A DNA stretch of 64,000 nt from Christensenella sp. UBA2853 (GTDB taxonomy: Bacteria; Bacillota; Clostridia; Christensenellales; Aristaeellaceae). Below the pieces are notes generated by a model. That model searched no databases, had not been told where the DNA came from, and saw only the letters and a list, made by a program, of their open reading frames with translations. Shown piece after piece: positions 1-7,564 of this stretch. Every line of letters begins with the position of its first letter. Position 1 is the stretch's first letter. A program made the position numbers and the translations under genes. The stretch lies in contig DEFL01000009.1 of NCBI GenBank assembly GCA_002350845.1, forward strand, positions 1 to 64,000, written 5' to 3'.

Positions 1-188
1 TCCGCACCACTGACGTTACCGGTACCATCAAGCTGCCGGATGGCGTCGAAATGGTGATGCCTGGTGATAACATTGATATGGAAATCACCCTGATCACACC
101 TATCGCTATGGAACAGGGCCTGCGTTTCGCTATCCGTGAAGGCGGCCGTACCGTTGGTTCCGGCGTTGTTGCTCGCGTGATCGAGTAA
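1..188 (+). CDS. tuf: Elongation factor Tu, C-terminal fragment
   Basis: The window opens inside this gene; only the last 61 residues are present, read from base 3. They form the conserved C-terminal beta-barrel (domain 3) of EF-Tu, with the DVTGTIKLP, MVMPGDN and IREGGRTVGSGVV motifs, ending in VIE and a TAA stop. EF-Tu delivers aminoacyl-tRNA to the ribosome as a GTP complex in the cytoplasm. The codons used are the C-rich set typical of highly expressed genes. A terminator follows 12 bases after the stop, so tuf ends its transcription unit. Confidence 0.97.
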   Translation, partial: RTTDVTGTIKLPDGVEMVMPGDNIDMEITLITPIAMEQGLRFAIREGGRTVGSGVVARVIE

Positions 189-200
189 TCTGAATCTGTT

Positions 201-236
201 GAGGCGGCCTCACCAAGCTGGGGTCGCCTCTTTTTC
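201..236 (+). terminator. Rho-independent terminator of tuf
   Basis: GAGGCGGCC pairs with GGTCGCCTC (nine pairs, one G-U) and is followed directly by TTTTTC. Confidence 0.9.
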
Positions 237-253
237 TTGTAAGGGAGGACATT

Positions 254-496
254 ATGTTCCACTACAAAACACATGGAACCTGCTCTTCGGCCATTGATCT
301 GGAAATCGAAGACGGAATCATCACTTACTGCAAATTTACCAATGGCTGCAAGGGAAACACGGAAGGACTCGCCCGTATGGTCATCGGACAAAAGGCAGAG
401 GAAGTCGCCAGACGCCTTTCCGGTGTACCGTGCAGGGGAACGACCTCATGTCCGGATCAGCTCTCCAGGGCAATCGCAGCTTATTCGGAGACGTGA
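254..496 (+). CDS. TSCPD domain-containing protein (TIGR03905-like)
   Basis: This 80-residue protein carries the TSCPD motif near its C-terminus (TTSCPDQLSRAI) and further cysteines at CSSAI, NGCKGN and VPCRG, the four-cysteine pattern of the TIGR03905 family. The TSCPD domain also occurs at the C-terminus of some vitamin B12-dependent ribonucleotide reductases; the role of the short free-standing form is not established. The start is supported by AAGGGAGGAC ending 4 bases before ATG. The DEAD-box helicase gene follows after 13 bases with its own ribosome binding site, so the two are probably co-transcribed. Confidence 0.85.
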   Translation: MFHYKTHGTCSSAIDLEIEDGIITYCKFTNGCKGNTEGLARMVIGQKAEEVARRLSGVPCRGTTSCPDQLSRAIAAYSET

Positions 497-509
497 GAGG
501 AGCATTTTC

Positions 510-1691
510 TTGGCAGCAAACGAAACAACGCCTATCAGCTTTCAGGAAATGGATCTGTCAGAGGAAATCTTAAAGGCTGTGGCCGATATGGGGTTCACTG
601 AACCCTCAACCATTCAGCAGAAAACCATTCCTCTGATGATGTCCGGTGCAGACATCAACGCAATTGCTCCGACGGGAACGGGAAAAACCTGTGCGTTTGG
701 CATTCCCATGCTGGAATATCTGCAGCTGCGCGACAGCCGTGTTCAGGAAATTGTTCTGGCACCTACGCGGGAACTGGCTGTTCAGATTGGTGAGGAACTC
801 ACGAAGCTTGCAAAGTATATCAAGGGATGCAGAATTGCTGTGCTTTACGGCGGGCAGTCCATTTCCAAGCAGATGAATGCGATCCGAAGGAATCCGCAGA
901 TTGTTGTTGCAACCCCTGGCCGACTTTTGGACCACATGGAGCGTGGGAATATCAAGCTCAATGCGGTTCATACCATGGTGCTTGATGAAGCAGACGAAAT
1001 GCTCAATATGGGCTTCGTGAAAGATGTCACAGGGATTATTGAAAAAACCCCTGTGGACCGTCAGCTGGTGCTCTTTTCTGCAACGACCAATCGCGATGTC
1101 CTGACGATCGCCTGGAAATATCAGCAGAATCCTGTCGAGGTCACAGTTGAGGCAACAAAGGAAGACAGACCTCAAATCACGCAGTATGTGATACGCACCG
1201 AGAATGCAAAGAAAATGGATGATCTGCTGTATCTGCTCGATGCGGATGTCTACCAGCGCATTATGGTCTTCTGTTCCACAAAATTCATGACGGACCGTGT
1301 GACAAGCCGGCTCCAGAAGGAAGGCTATGATGCAAGATGCATTCATGGTGATATACGTCAGAGCCAGCGCAATGAGACGATGAATGGCTTTAAGAAAGGA
1401 AAGTTCCCGATCCTTGTGGCCACGGATGTTGCAGCGCGCGGGATTGACGTGGATGATGTTGAAGCCGTCATCAATTATGAACTGCCGAATGAAAACGAGT
1501 ATTATCTGCATCGGATCGGCAGAACAGGCAGAGCCCATAAGCATGGTGTCAGCTTCTCACTGGTGACTTTCCAGGAAGGGGTGCGCATGGAAGAAATTCT
1601 GAAATACATGCAGTCCGCCCCGACACCGCTGCATTTTGAAGGCGGGATTCTCAGAAAAGAGGACGAGACTCCTTTCTTTGAAAACATATAA
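510..1691 (+). CDS. DEAD-box ATP-dependent RNA helicase
   Basis: Cytoplasmic RNA helicase of 393 residues that unwinds RNA using ATP. Visible in order are the Q motif (residues 9-36), Walker A APTGTGKT (53-60), PTRELA, TPGRLLDH, the DEAD box in VLDEADEML, SAT in LFSATT, and the C-terminal helicase lobe with VATDVAARGIDV and HRIGRTGRA. It has the core two lobes and almost no tail, unlike longer CshA/DeaD proteins, so the exact subfamily is uncertain. The start is the TTG at 510, preceded by GAGAGGAGC; the open frame runs further upstream to 273 but overlaps the TSCPD gene and looks non-coding there. A terminator follows. Confidence 0.93.
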   Translation: MAANETTPISFQEMDLSEEILKAVADMGFTEPSTIQQKTIPLMMSGADINAIAPTGTGKTCAFGIPMLEYLQLRDSRVQEIVLAPTRELAVQIGEELTKLAKYIKGCRIAVLYGGQSISKQMNAIRRNPQIVVATPGRLLDHMERGNIKLNAVHTMVLDEADEMLNMGFVKDVTGIIEKTPVDRQLVLFSATTNRDVLTIAWKYQQNPVEVTVEATKEDRPQITQYVIRTENAKKMDDLLYLLDADVYQRIMVFCSTKFMTDRVTSRLQKEGYDARCIHGDIRQSQRNETMNGFKKGKFPILVATDVAARGIDVDDVEAVINYELPNENEYYLHRIGRTGRAHKHGVSFSLVTFQEGVRMEEILKYMQSAPTPLHFEGGILRKEDETPFFENI

Positions 1692-1734
1692 AAACACAGA
1701 AGTCAGGCCGCAGAGAAGCTGCGGCTTTGTGTTT
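1692..1734 (+). terminator. Rho-independent terminator after the DEAD-box helicase gene
   Basis: GCCGCAG and CTGCGGC form a 7-bp stem with a 5-base loop (1707-1725). It is flanked by AAACACA and TTTGTGTTT, which can extend the pairing and give the U-rich tail. Confidence 0.8.
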
Positions 1735-1764
1735 GTGTGAGGAAAGCGGAGGCCGAAAACAGAG

Positions 1765-1793
1765 TTGAATTTCCTCTTGAAGCATGATATCAT
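1765..1793 (+). promoter_or_regulatory. Predicted promoter of the DtxR/MntR-type regulator
   Basis: TTGAAT (1765-1770), 17-base spacer, TATCAT (1788-1793). It lies 37 bases before the predicted start codon. Confidence 0.7.
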
Positions 1794-1830
1794 AGAGCCA
1801 ATCGCAGTCTAAAGAAACGCAGGTGATATG

Positions 1831-2196
1831 ATGAATATACATGAATCAGCCGAAGATTATCTTGAGTCCATTCTGATGCTGAAAGAAGCAAAAGGATATG
1901 CGAGATCGGTCGATATAGCCTTAAAACTGGGCGTGACCAAACCCTCTGTCAGCGTTGCCATGAAACATCTTCGTGAAAATGGATATATCACAGTGGATGA
2001 TGATAATCTGATCTCGCTTACAGAGAAAGGCGATCGGATCGCATCGAGAATCTATGACAGACACAGAACGCTGACCAGATACCTTGTCAAGCTGGGCGTT
2101 CAGGAAGATGTTGCCAGAGCGGATGCATGCAAAATGGAACATGATCTGTCTGAGGAAACCTATCAGGCCATGAAAAATGCCTTAAATGATGAATAA
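1831..2196 (+). CDS. DtxR/MntR-family metal-dependent transcriptional regulator
   Basis: A 121-residue DNA-binding regulator with an N-terminal winged helix (AEDYLESILML, KPSVSVAMKHLRENG) and a short helical dimerisation and metal-binding domain, but no SH3-like third domain. Such proteins repress metal-uptake genes when Fe(II) or Mn(II) binds. CKMEH near residue 100 resembles the Cys-x-x-Glu-His site of DtxR, and RHRTLTRYL keeps the first-site histidine. Two ligands of the other DtxR site appear replaced (Thr where DtxR has Glu83, Arg where it has His98). Two ATGs (1828, 1831) are possible; 1831 has the better spacing from AGGTGA. It is a single-gene unit; no metal transporter lies nearby, so its targets are elsewhere. 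Confidence 0.87.
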   Translation: MNIHESAEDYLESILMLKEAKGYARSVDIALKLGVTKPSVSVAMKHLRENGYITVDDDNLISLTEKGDRIASRIYDRHRTLTRYLVKLGVQEDVARADACKMEHDLSEETYQAMKNALNDE

Positions 2197-2206
2197 GAGC
2201 AATCAT

Positions 2207-2230
2207 AAAAGACCGGGCGACCGGTCTTTT
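2207..2230. terminator. Bidirectional terminator between the DtxR-type gene and uvrC
   Basis: AAAAGACCGG and CCGGTCTTTT form a perfect 10-bp stem with a GCGA loop. It serves both converging genes and overlaps the first base of the uvrC stop codon. Confidence 0.92.
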
Positions 2231-4160
2231 ATTGTGCTTCAATGGAAGCAGCATCACGGGGAAGATGCGGATTTGCAGGGGAAGCATGATTTGTCTGCGC
2301 CCAGGCAAGGACAGCCTCTGCAGCCGGTGCATTCATGCCTTTAACGGCGAGAAGCTCTTCAAGAGAGGCGGAGCGGATCGCTTTGAGACTGCCGAAATGC
2401 CGGATGAGCGCTTTGCGCCGTGCAGGGCCAACGCCCGGGATATCCTCGAGCTGAGAATGGGTAAAGGCGTTTCCGCGCAGCGTGCGGTGATGGGTGATCG
2501 CCGTGCGGTGCGCCTCGTCACGAATGCGCTGAACCAGCTGAAGCTCGGGAGTGTGATGGTCAAGGCGTATCGGTTCCTCCTGATCGGGAAGATAGATTTC
2601 TTCTTCTTTTTCGGCCAGGCCGAACATCGGGATATTCACACCCAGAGCCAGAATGGCCTCCCGCGCAAATCGAACCTGCTGCGGGCCGCCGTCGATGAGA
2701 ATGAGATCCGGGAGATCGCTGAACTTGCCGCCTTTTGCAGGAAGCCCGGCTGCTTCACGCTCCAGCTTTTCCTGCAGACCGTGTGAGAACCGGCGGCTGA
2801 GGACTTCATGCAGGGAGGCAAAGTCGTTCGCACCTTCCACTGTGCGGATTCGAAACTGGCGGTATTCCTTTTTGGCACTTTCTCCGTCAATGAACACGAC
2901 CATGGAACCGACAGAATAGACGCCCTGTGTGTTGGAAATATCATAGCCTTCGATTCTGCGGGGATAGGAGGGGAGACCGAGAATGCCGGCAAGGTTCTGA
3001 GCGGCACCGATGGTTCTCTCTTCTTTGACGGTACTGCGTGCATTCCGCTTTTTCAGGGCATCCGCAGCATTTTTTTCAGCCAGAAGAACGAGATCATGTT
3101 TTTCACCGCGCTGCGGCACACGCAGCGTCACTGCACCGCCCTTCTGCTGGCGCAGCCAGTCTTCCAGTGTGGACTGACTGTCACGCGGAAGCGTCTGTAC
3201 CAGGACATTCCTCGGGACAAGGGGACCTGATTCATAGTACTGTGTCAGAAATGCCAGCAGCACTTCTCCGGCATCTTCGCCGCCTTCACCGGGAAGAGAA
3301 AAGTGGTCGCCGCCGAGCATTTTTCCACCGCGCACATAAAGAATCTGAATCATGGCATCCAGACCATCCTGAGCAATGCCCAGAATATCCTGCTCGCTCA
3401 GATCGGTACGAATGGCGATCTGGCGTTCCATAAGACCTTTGACATCCTTGATTTTATCGCGGAATACGGCAGCTTTTTCATAATCCATCCTGGCTGCTGA
3501 GGCTTTCATCGACGCTTCCAGGTGGGCAAGAACCTGCTGGTAATCCCCGCCGAGAAAGGAGAGGACGCCGCGGATCATTTCATTGTATGCTTCTTCCGAA
3601 CAGTTGCCTGAACAGGGGGCCAGACATTTGCCTGTGTCATAATTGAGGCAGGGACGGACGGGCTTTTTCAGAGGGAAAGAAAGGGAACAGGAACGGATCG
3701 GGAAGACATCCCGAACGGTTTCAATGACCTGTTTCACAGCGCTCGCACCAATATAGGGGCCGTAATACTTTGCGCCGTCTGATTCCATGCGCCGTGCAAG
3801 ACGGAGACGGGGGAAGGATTCATGCAGATCCAGCTTGATATACGGGTAATGCTTGTCATCCTTCAGAAGAATATTGTAGTAAGGCTTGTGTTCCTTGATC
3901 AGGTTGCATTCCAGACAGAGTGCTTCAAGATTTGACTCACACAGCAGAATATCAAAATCAGCAATATGGGAAATCATGGCTGCAACCTTTGGGGTGTGAT
4001 AGGTATCGCGAAAATAGGAACGGACGCGTTTTTTCAGATTGACAGCTTTGCCCACGTAAATGATGACCTGGTTTGCATCCTTCATGAGGTAGCATCCAGG
4101 ACTGTCAGGAAGCATGCTGATTTTCAGATTCAGGTTTTCGCCCCAGTCAATTCGACTCAT
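2229..4160 (-). CDS. uvrC: Excinuclease ABC subunit C
   Basis: UvrC makes both incisions around a DNA lesion in nucleotide excision repair, together with UvrA and UvrB. The 643-residue protein is of normal length. An N-terminal GIY-YIG nuclease domain is visible (GCYLMKD then IYVGKA near residues 17-38), followed by a cysteine-containing segment (PCLNYDTGKCLAPCSG), the UvrB-binding UVR motif (MDYEKAAVFRDKI), the RNase H-like endonuclease domain (GYDISNTQG, LILIDGG), and a C-terminal helix-hairpin-helix pair (IPGVGPARRKAL). The ATG at 4160 is preceded by AGAGG. It stands alone, between the terminator of tRNA-Leu and a shared terminator. Confidence 0.97.
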   Translation of the reverse strand: MSRIDWGENLNLKISMLPDSPGCYLMKDANQVIIYVGKAVNLKKRVRSYFRDTYHTPKVAAMISHIADFDILLCESNLEALCLECNLIKEHKPYYNILLKDDKHYPYIKLDLHESFPRLRLARRMESDGAKYYGPYIGASAVKQVIETVRDVFPIRSCSLSFPLKKPVRPCLNYDTGKCLAPCSGNCSEEAYNEMIRGVLSFLGGDYQQVLAHLEASMKASAARMDYEKAAVFRDKIKDVKGLMERQIAIRTDLSEQDILGIAQDGLDAMIQILYVRGGKMLGGDHFSLPGEGGEDAGEVLLAFLTQYYESGPLVPRNVLVQTLPRDSQSTLEDWLRQQKGGAVTLRVPQRGEKHDLVLLAEKNAADALKKRNARSTVKEERTIGAAQNLAGILGLPSYPRRIEGYDISNTQGVYSVGSMVVFIDGESAKKEYRQFRIRTVEGANDFASLHEVLSRRFSHGLQEKLEREAAGLPAKGGKFSDLPDLILIDGGPQQVRFAREAILALGVNIPMFGLAEKEEEIYLPDQEEPIRLDHHTPELQLVQRIRDEAHRTAITHHRTLRGNAFTHSQLEDIPGVGPARRKALIRHFGSLKAIRSASLEELLAVKGMNAPAAEAVLAWAQTNHASPANPHLPRDAASIEAQ

Positions 4161-4179
4161 ACAAAACCTCTAAGAAGAT

Positions 4180-4207
4180 AAAAAGTCTCATCCAGAGGAT
4201 GAGACTT
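4180..4207 (-). terminator. Terminator of tRNA-Leu
   Basis: Read on the minus strand, AAGTCTCATCC and GGATGAGACTT form an 11-bp stem with a 3-base loop and a run of T. It lies between the tRNA and the uvrC start. Confidence 0.88.
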
Positions 4208-4213
4208 AAGTCG

Positions 4214-4296
<83 letters not shown>

Positions 4297-4307
4297 ATGC
4301 GACGATC

Positions 4308-4336
4308 AGTATACCATCTTTTACCGGGAATGGCAA
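4308..4336 (-). promoter_or_regulatory. Promoter of tRNA-Leu
   Basis: On the minus strand: TTGCCA (4336-4331), 17-base spacer, TATACT (4313-4308), ending 11 bases before the tRNA 5' end. Confidence 0.8.
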
Positions 4337-4378
4337 GAATAGATTTCCTGTGCGCCTGAGTGGAAGGATCCAGCGACA

Positions 4379-4406
4379 GAAAAAACAGGCGGCACAGGGC
4401 CGCCTG
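4379..4406 (-). terminator. Terminator of the rpmH-jag operon
   Basis: On the minus strand, CAGGCGG and CCGCCTG pair around a 7-base loop, followed by TTTTTT. It starts 4 bases after the jag stop codon. Confidence 0.92.
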
Positions 4407-4410
4407 CAGA

Positions 4411-5403
4411 TTACTTTTTGATGGTGATGACTACGTGCCGGTTGGGCTCGTCGCCTTCGGAATGGGTATCAACAGCCTCATTCCCCTGCAGGGCAGAATG
4501 GATGATTCTGCGCTCATAGGGGTTCATGGGCTCAAGGGAAACGCGGCGATTGGTGCGCACTGCACGGTTCGCCATACGGTTCGCAAGGCGAATCAGTGTT
4601 TCCTCACGACGGGAACGATAGTCCTCGGTGTCAAGCGTGACACGGGTATAGGTTTCCTGACCGCGGTTGATTTTCAGGGAAGTCAGATACTGCAGCGCAT
4701 CCAGCGTCTCACCGCGGCGTCCGATCAGAATACCCAGTGTGTCGCCTTCCATACGGCCGTACACATTGCCTTCGGCGTCGGTGCCAACGGAAACAGTGAC
4801 ATCCACGCCCATCAGGTGGGTGAGCTCCTCGAGGAAAGCAAGCACTTTGCCGGCAGGGGATTCAGGATCGACATCATCATGGGGAATCATGGTGACTTCC
4901 GGCTTCTCAAGAAGCTGAACAGGGCGCTTGGCATTCTGCTGCCGGGGTTCTGCAGCTTCGGTCTCTGCAGGACGGGCAGCCGGCTTTTCACGCTTGGACT
5001 GCGAACGGGTTCTTCTGACAGGCTCAGGCTTGCGGGCCGTATTCACAGGCTTTGCTTCTGCGGGAGCTTCAGCCTGGACAGGAACCGGTTCAGCGGCGGG
5101 TTCAGGCTTCTCCTCTTTCGGAGCGGCAGCTTTCTCTGCCGGAGCAGAAACAGGCTGGGGCGCAGCCTTCGGTTCAGCCTTCTGCGGGGTGGACTGGAAA
5201 AGGGAATCCAGTTCATCTTCCATTTCGGAAGAACGCAGTGTAACAAGGACACGCGCAGGCTTGGATCCAAAGAGGCCAAACAGGCCTTTGCTGCCTTCAT
5301 CAAGAACTTTCACAGTGACATCGGTGATCGAAGCATTCAGCTCATCCAGAGCAGCCTGAATCGCTTCTTCCTGTGTCTTTGCACTTTTTTCTATGCTTCT
5401 CAT
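4411..5403 (-). CDS. jag: RNA-binding protein KhpB/Jag (Jag-N, KH, R3H)
   Basis: A 330-residue cytoplasmic RNA-binding protein, usually a partner of KhpA, that in Gram-positives affects cell division and elongation. The N-terminal Jag domain covers residues 1-58 (SAKTQEEAIQAAL, GSKGLFGLFG). A low-complexity Ala/Pro/Glu/Lys linker spans about 70-175. A KH-type domain follows (about 190-250, with GILIGRRGETLDALQYL), then a C-terminal R3H domain (ANRMANRAVR, PMNPYERRIIH). The start overlaps the yidC stop by 4 bases (ATGA), the standard arrangement for this operon. Confidence 0.94.
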   Translation of the reverse strand: MRSIEKSAKTQEEAIQAALDELNASITDVTVKVLDEGSKGLFGLFGSKPARVLVTLRSSEMEDELDSLFQSTPQKAEPKAAPQPVSAPAEKAAAPKEEKPEPAAEPVPVQAEAPAEAKPVNTARKPEPVRRTRSQSKREKPAARPAETEAAEPRQQNAKRPVQLLEKPEVTMIPHDDVDPESPAGKVLAFLEELTHLMGVDVTVSVGTDAEGNVYGRMEGDTLGILIGRRGETLDALQYLTSLKINRGQETYTRVTLDTEDYRSRREETLIRLANRMANRAVRTNRRVSLEPMNPYERRIIHSALQGNEAVDTHSEGDEPNRHVVITIKK

Positions 5404-6395
5404 CTGGTGGCACCCTCCCGTTTCATTTCTGCTTCACGCTGTTCTTTCTTGTCCAGATACTTGTTGATGGCATAAGTTTGCACAATGGCGATGACATTGC
5501 TGGTAACCCAGTACAGGGCGAATGCACCGTTGTAGGATGAGCAGAGCCACAGGGAGAAAAGCGGGAAGAACCAGTTCATAAACTTGCCGGTGCTGGCCTG
5601 GCTGGAATCTGCCGGGGTCTGCTGAGGCGTCAGTTTGGTCATGGCCAGCTGGGAGACAGCAGAAAGAATCGGCAGGAGGAAGAGACCGTTGAATTCCCTC
5701 ATGATGGAGAAGGAGGTGATCATCAGGTTGAATGTCCATCCGGGCAGGGCACTGGTCGCTTCCTTATACAGGGGGAGTGCCTGAAGAACAGCATTAATCT
5801 GTGCAATGGTGTCATTCAGAACGTTTCCGGAAAAGCTGTCAGCAGTGAGCGCTGCGAGTTCGCCGGGCAGAGTGGCGATCACATCAGGCGTGAAGAACTT
5901 CACCCAGACATCTCCGGGAATCATGCGAAGCGTATTGAAATCTGGCAGAACAGAGGCGAACGGAGAGTCCGGCATCCAGAGATTGCGGACCCAGAACCAG
6001 CTGTCGAGGGCAGGCATCACTTCGGGATTCTGAAGGATTTCAAGGATCTGCTTGACAACCTGCTGGTTGGCAAAGGAACGCATGGCGGTGAACATGGCGA
6101 TCAGGATCGGGTAGCTCAGAAGCATGGGGAGACAGCCGGAAAGCGGGCTGACATGCTCCTCTTTGTAGAGCTCCGACATCTTCTGATTCAGTTTGGCCTG
6201 ATCCTTGGCATACTTCTTCTGAAGCGCTTGCATTTTCGGGGATACCTTTGACATGCGCCGCATGGAGACACGGCTTTTGTAGTCAAAAGGCATGAGGACC
6301 AAACGAATCAGCAGCGTGAAGACCACGATGGCCCATCCATAATTCCCGAGCACGCTGTAAATCCAACCGATGATGCCTGTCAAGAATTCGTTCAT
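5400..6395 (-). CDS. yidC: Membrane protein insertase YidC/Oxa1 family
   Basis: YidC inserts and folds proteins in the cytoplasmic membrane, alone or with Sec. The protein has 331 residues. An amphipathic/membrane segment near the start (WAIVVFTLLIRLVLMPF) is followed by the cytoplasmic coiled-coil hairpin (RRMSKVSPKMQALQKKYAKD, YKEEHVSPLSGCLPMLLSYP) and further membrane segments; the tail is basic (KYLDKKEQREAEMKREG). There is no lipobox, unlike SpoIIIJ of Bacillus. The extracellular stretch between the first and later membrane segments (about residues 115-210) is longer than usual for a Gram-positive YidC. AAGGAGGG precedes the ATG by about 12 bases, overlapping the end of yidD. Confidence 0.95.
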   Translation of the reverse strand: MNEFLTGIIGWIYSVLGNYGWAIVVFTLLIRLVLMPFDYKSRVSMRRMSKVSPKMQALQKKYAKDQAKLNQKMSELYKEEHVSPLSGCLPMLLSYPILIAMFTAMRSFANQQVVKQILEILQNPEVMPALDSWFWVRNLWMPDSPFASVLPDFNTLRMIPGDVWVKFFTPDVIATLPGELAALTADSFSGNVLNDTIAQINAVLQALPLYKEATSALPGWTFNLMITSFSIMREFNGLFLLPILSAVSQLAMTKLTPQQTPADSSQASTGKFMNWFFPLFSLWLCSSYNGAFALYWVTSNVIAIVQTYAINKYLDKKEQREAEMKREGATR

Positions 6396-6401
6396 TCGGG
6401 G

Positions 6402-6644
6402 TTATTCCCTCCTTATTGTAGTCTGTGGATCATCCGGGACCGGATCATATCCGCCTTTACACAGTGGATTGCAGCGCAGGATCCGTCTGATGGCGAGGTA
6501 GCTGCCTTTGGCTGGTCCGAATCGTTCAATGGCAGTTTCCGCGTACTCAGAACAGGTCGGAACAAAGCGGCATGTGGGCATGCGCTTGCGCGGGGAAAGC
6601 TTGCGGCGGTAGAATCGGATACCCTGAAGAAGAAAACGTTTCAT
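6402..6644 (-). CDS. yidD: Membrane protein insertion efficiency factor YidD
   Basis: An 80-residue YidD-family protein with the diagnostic cysteine-rich core CRFVPTCSEYAETAIERFG and CNPLCKGGYDPVP. YidD helps YidC-dependent membrane insertion. The N-terminus is basic and amphipathic (LLQGIRFYRRKLSPRKR), suited to membrane-surface binding. Its start overlaps the rnpA stop by 4 bases, and its stop is 6 bases before the yidC start, so it is translationally coupled within rpmH-rnpA-yidD-yidC-jag. Confidence 0.95.
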   Translation of the reverse strand: MKRFLLQGIRFYRRKLSPRKRMPTCRFVPTCSEYAETAIERFGPAKGSYLAIRRILRCNPLCKGGYDPVPDDPQTTIRRE

Positions 6645-7018
6645 GTGGCACGATTCCCTTTCTCGGAAACAGGTGCACTCTGCCGGCTGTCTTCCTGAAG
6701 AGCATGCTGTCTTTTCAGAAGATCACGCACCTGTTTGAACAGACTCTGAAAGGTGGCCTGGGCGGCAGATGGTCTGGCGACAACGACGTACAGGCCGGTT
6801 TTTACGTCCCCCAGATGGGGCCGAAAGCATTCACGCAGACGACGCTTGATAAGATTTCTTGTCACAGCGTTGCCTACCTTTTTGCTGACGGAAAAACCGA
6901 CCTTGATGCCTTTGCCTTTGGCATAAAGCATCACCAGATCTCGGGATGAAGCATTTTTACCTCTTCTGTAAACATAGGTAAAAGCCCCATTCTTTTTCAG
7001 CCGATAGCGTTTCTCCAA
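6641..7018 (-). CDS. rnpA: Ribonuclease P protein component
   Basis: Protein subunit of RNase P, which trims the 5' leader from pre-tRNAs together with its catalytic RNA. The 125-residue protein shows KNGAFTYVYRRGK, the central VGFSVSKKVGNAVTRN motif and the RNR-like signature NLIKRRLREC. The C-terminal tail of about 25 residues is not conserved in the family. The start is TTG at 7018, preceded by GAAGGATGA. It lies 172 bases after rpmH, an unusually large gap containing a strong hairpin. Confidence 0.95.
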   Translation of the reverse strand: MEKRYRLKKNGAFTYVYRRGKNASSRDLVMLYAKGKGIKVGFSVSKKVGNAVTRNLIKRRLRECFRPHLGDVKTGLYVVVARPSAAQATFQSLFKQVRDLLKRQHALQEDSRQSAPVSEKGNRAT

Positions 7019-7091
7019 GGTATCATCCTTCTTTGATCCGGCGGCGAATGCGTCACCTGGGATGGCAGAAAACTGCCGTTATACAAGGAAA

Positions 7092-7124
7092 GCCCGCCAA
7101 CTGGTAATGGACCGGTGGGCGGGC
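7092..7124 (-). promoter_or_regulatory. Strong stem-loop between rpmH and rnpA
   Basis: GCCGCC-rich arms GCCCGCC and GGCGGGC, extended inside by ACCGGT with ACCAGT, form a long hairpin with a 5-base loop. On the minus strand it is followed by TTTCCTT, a poor U-run. It could be a leaky terminator or an mRNA processing/stability element giving more L34 than RnpA. Confidence 0.55.
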
Positions 7125-7190
7125 TGCATCCTTTTCAATTCATGGGTTCACGTGGAACCCGACCTGCTGCCGTGCAGGTGATCAGTCCGA

Positions 7191-7325
7191 TCAGACGGTC
7201 AGGACCTTACGGCCACGGCGACGACGGGCTGCCAGAACACGACGGCCGTTCTTGGTGTGCATACGGGCGCGGAAGCCGTGCACCTTGCTGCGCTGACGCT
7301 TCTTGGGCTGGTAAGTACGGAACAT
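7191..7325 (-). CDS. rpmH: 50S ribosomal protein L34
   Basis: A 44-residue basic ribosomal protein beginning MFRTYQPKKRQRSKVHGF and ending RRRRGRKVLTV, the complete L34 sequence pattern. It binds 23S rRNA in the large subunit. The start ATG is preceded by GAGGAGTGTTGACC. It is the first gene of the rpmH-rnpA-yidD-yidC-jag operon and has a near-consensus promoter 65 bases upstream. In most Bacillota dnaA lies just beyond rpmH; here it does not. Confidence 0.97.
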   Translation of the reverse strand: MFRTYQPKKRQRSKVHGFRARMHTKNGRRVLAARRRRGRKVLTV

Positions 7326-7389
7326 GGTCAACACTCCTCACGATTTCATCAAACGGGTTATCCCGCAGGGTGCTAAAAACAGCCTTCAC

Positions 7390-7418
7390 AGTATACATAA
7401 ACGATAAAATCTTGTCAA
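7390..7418 (-). promoter_or_regulatory. Promoter of the rpmH operon
   Basis: On the minus strand: consensus TTGACA (7418-7413), 17-base spacer, TATACT (7395-7390). Confidence 0.9.
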
Positions 7419-7517
7419 GCACGGATTTTGCTGTGAGAGGGGTTATGGATCGTAAAAGAAACCGGGATACATGAGGTGAAAGGAAGAAAAACAGGAAGGC
7501 CAGACCTGAGCCCATGC

Positions 7518-7546
7518 AAAAGAGCACCAGGCAGTGCCTGGTGCTC
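7518..7546 (-). terminator. Terminator of the cystatin-like gene
   Basis: On the minus strand, GAGCACCAGGCA and TGCCTGGTGCTC-type arms (at least 11 bp) are followed by TTTT. Confidence 0.9.
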
Positions 7547-7564
7547 AAGGGTCCTTACTGCATC

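Noticed and set aside
7191..7564. Replication origin next to rpmH
   Set aside because: No cluster of TTATNCACA-type DnaA boxes, no AT-rich unwinding region and no dnaA were seen.
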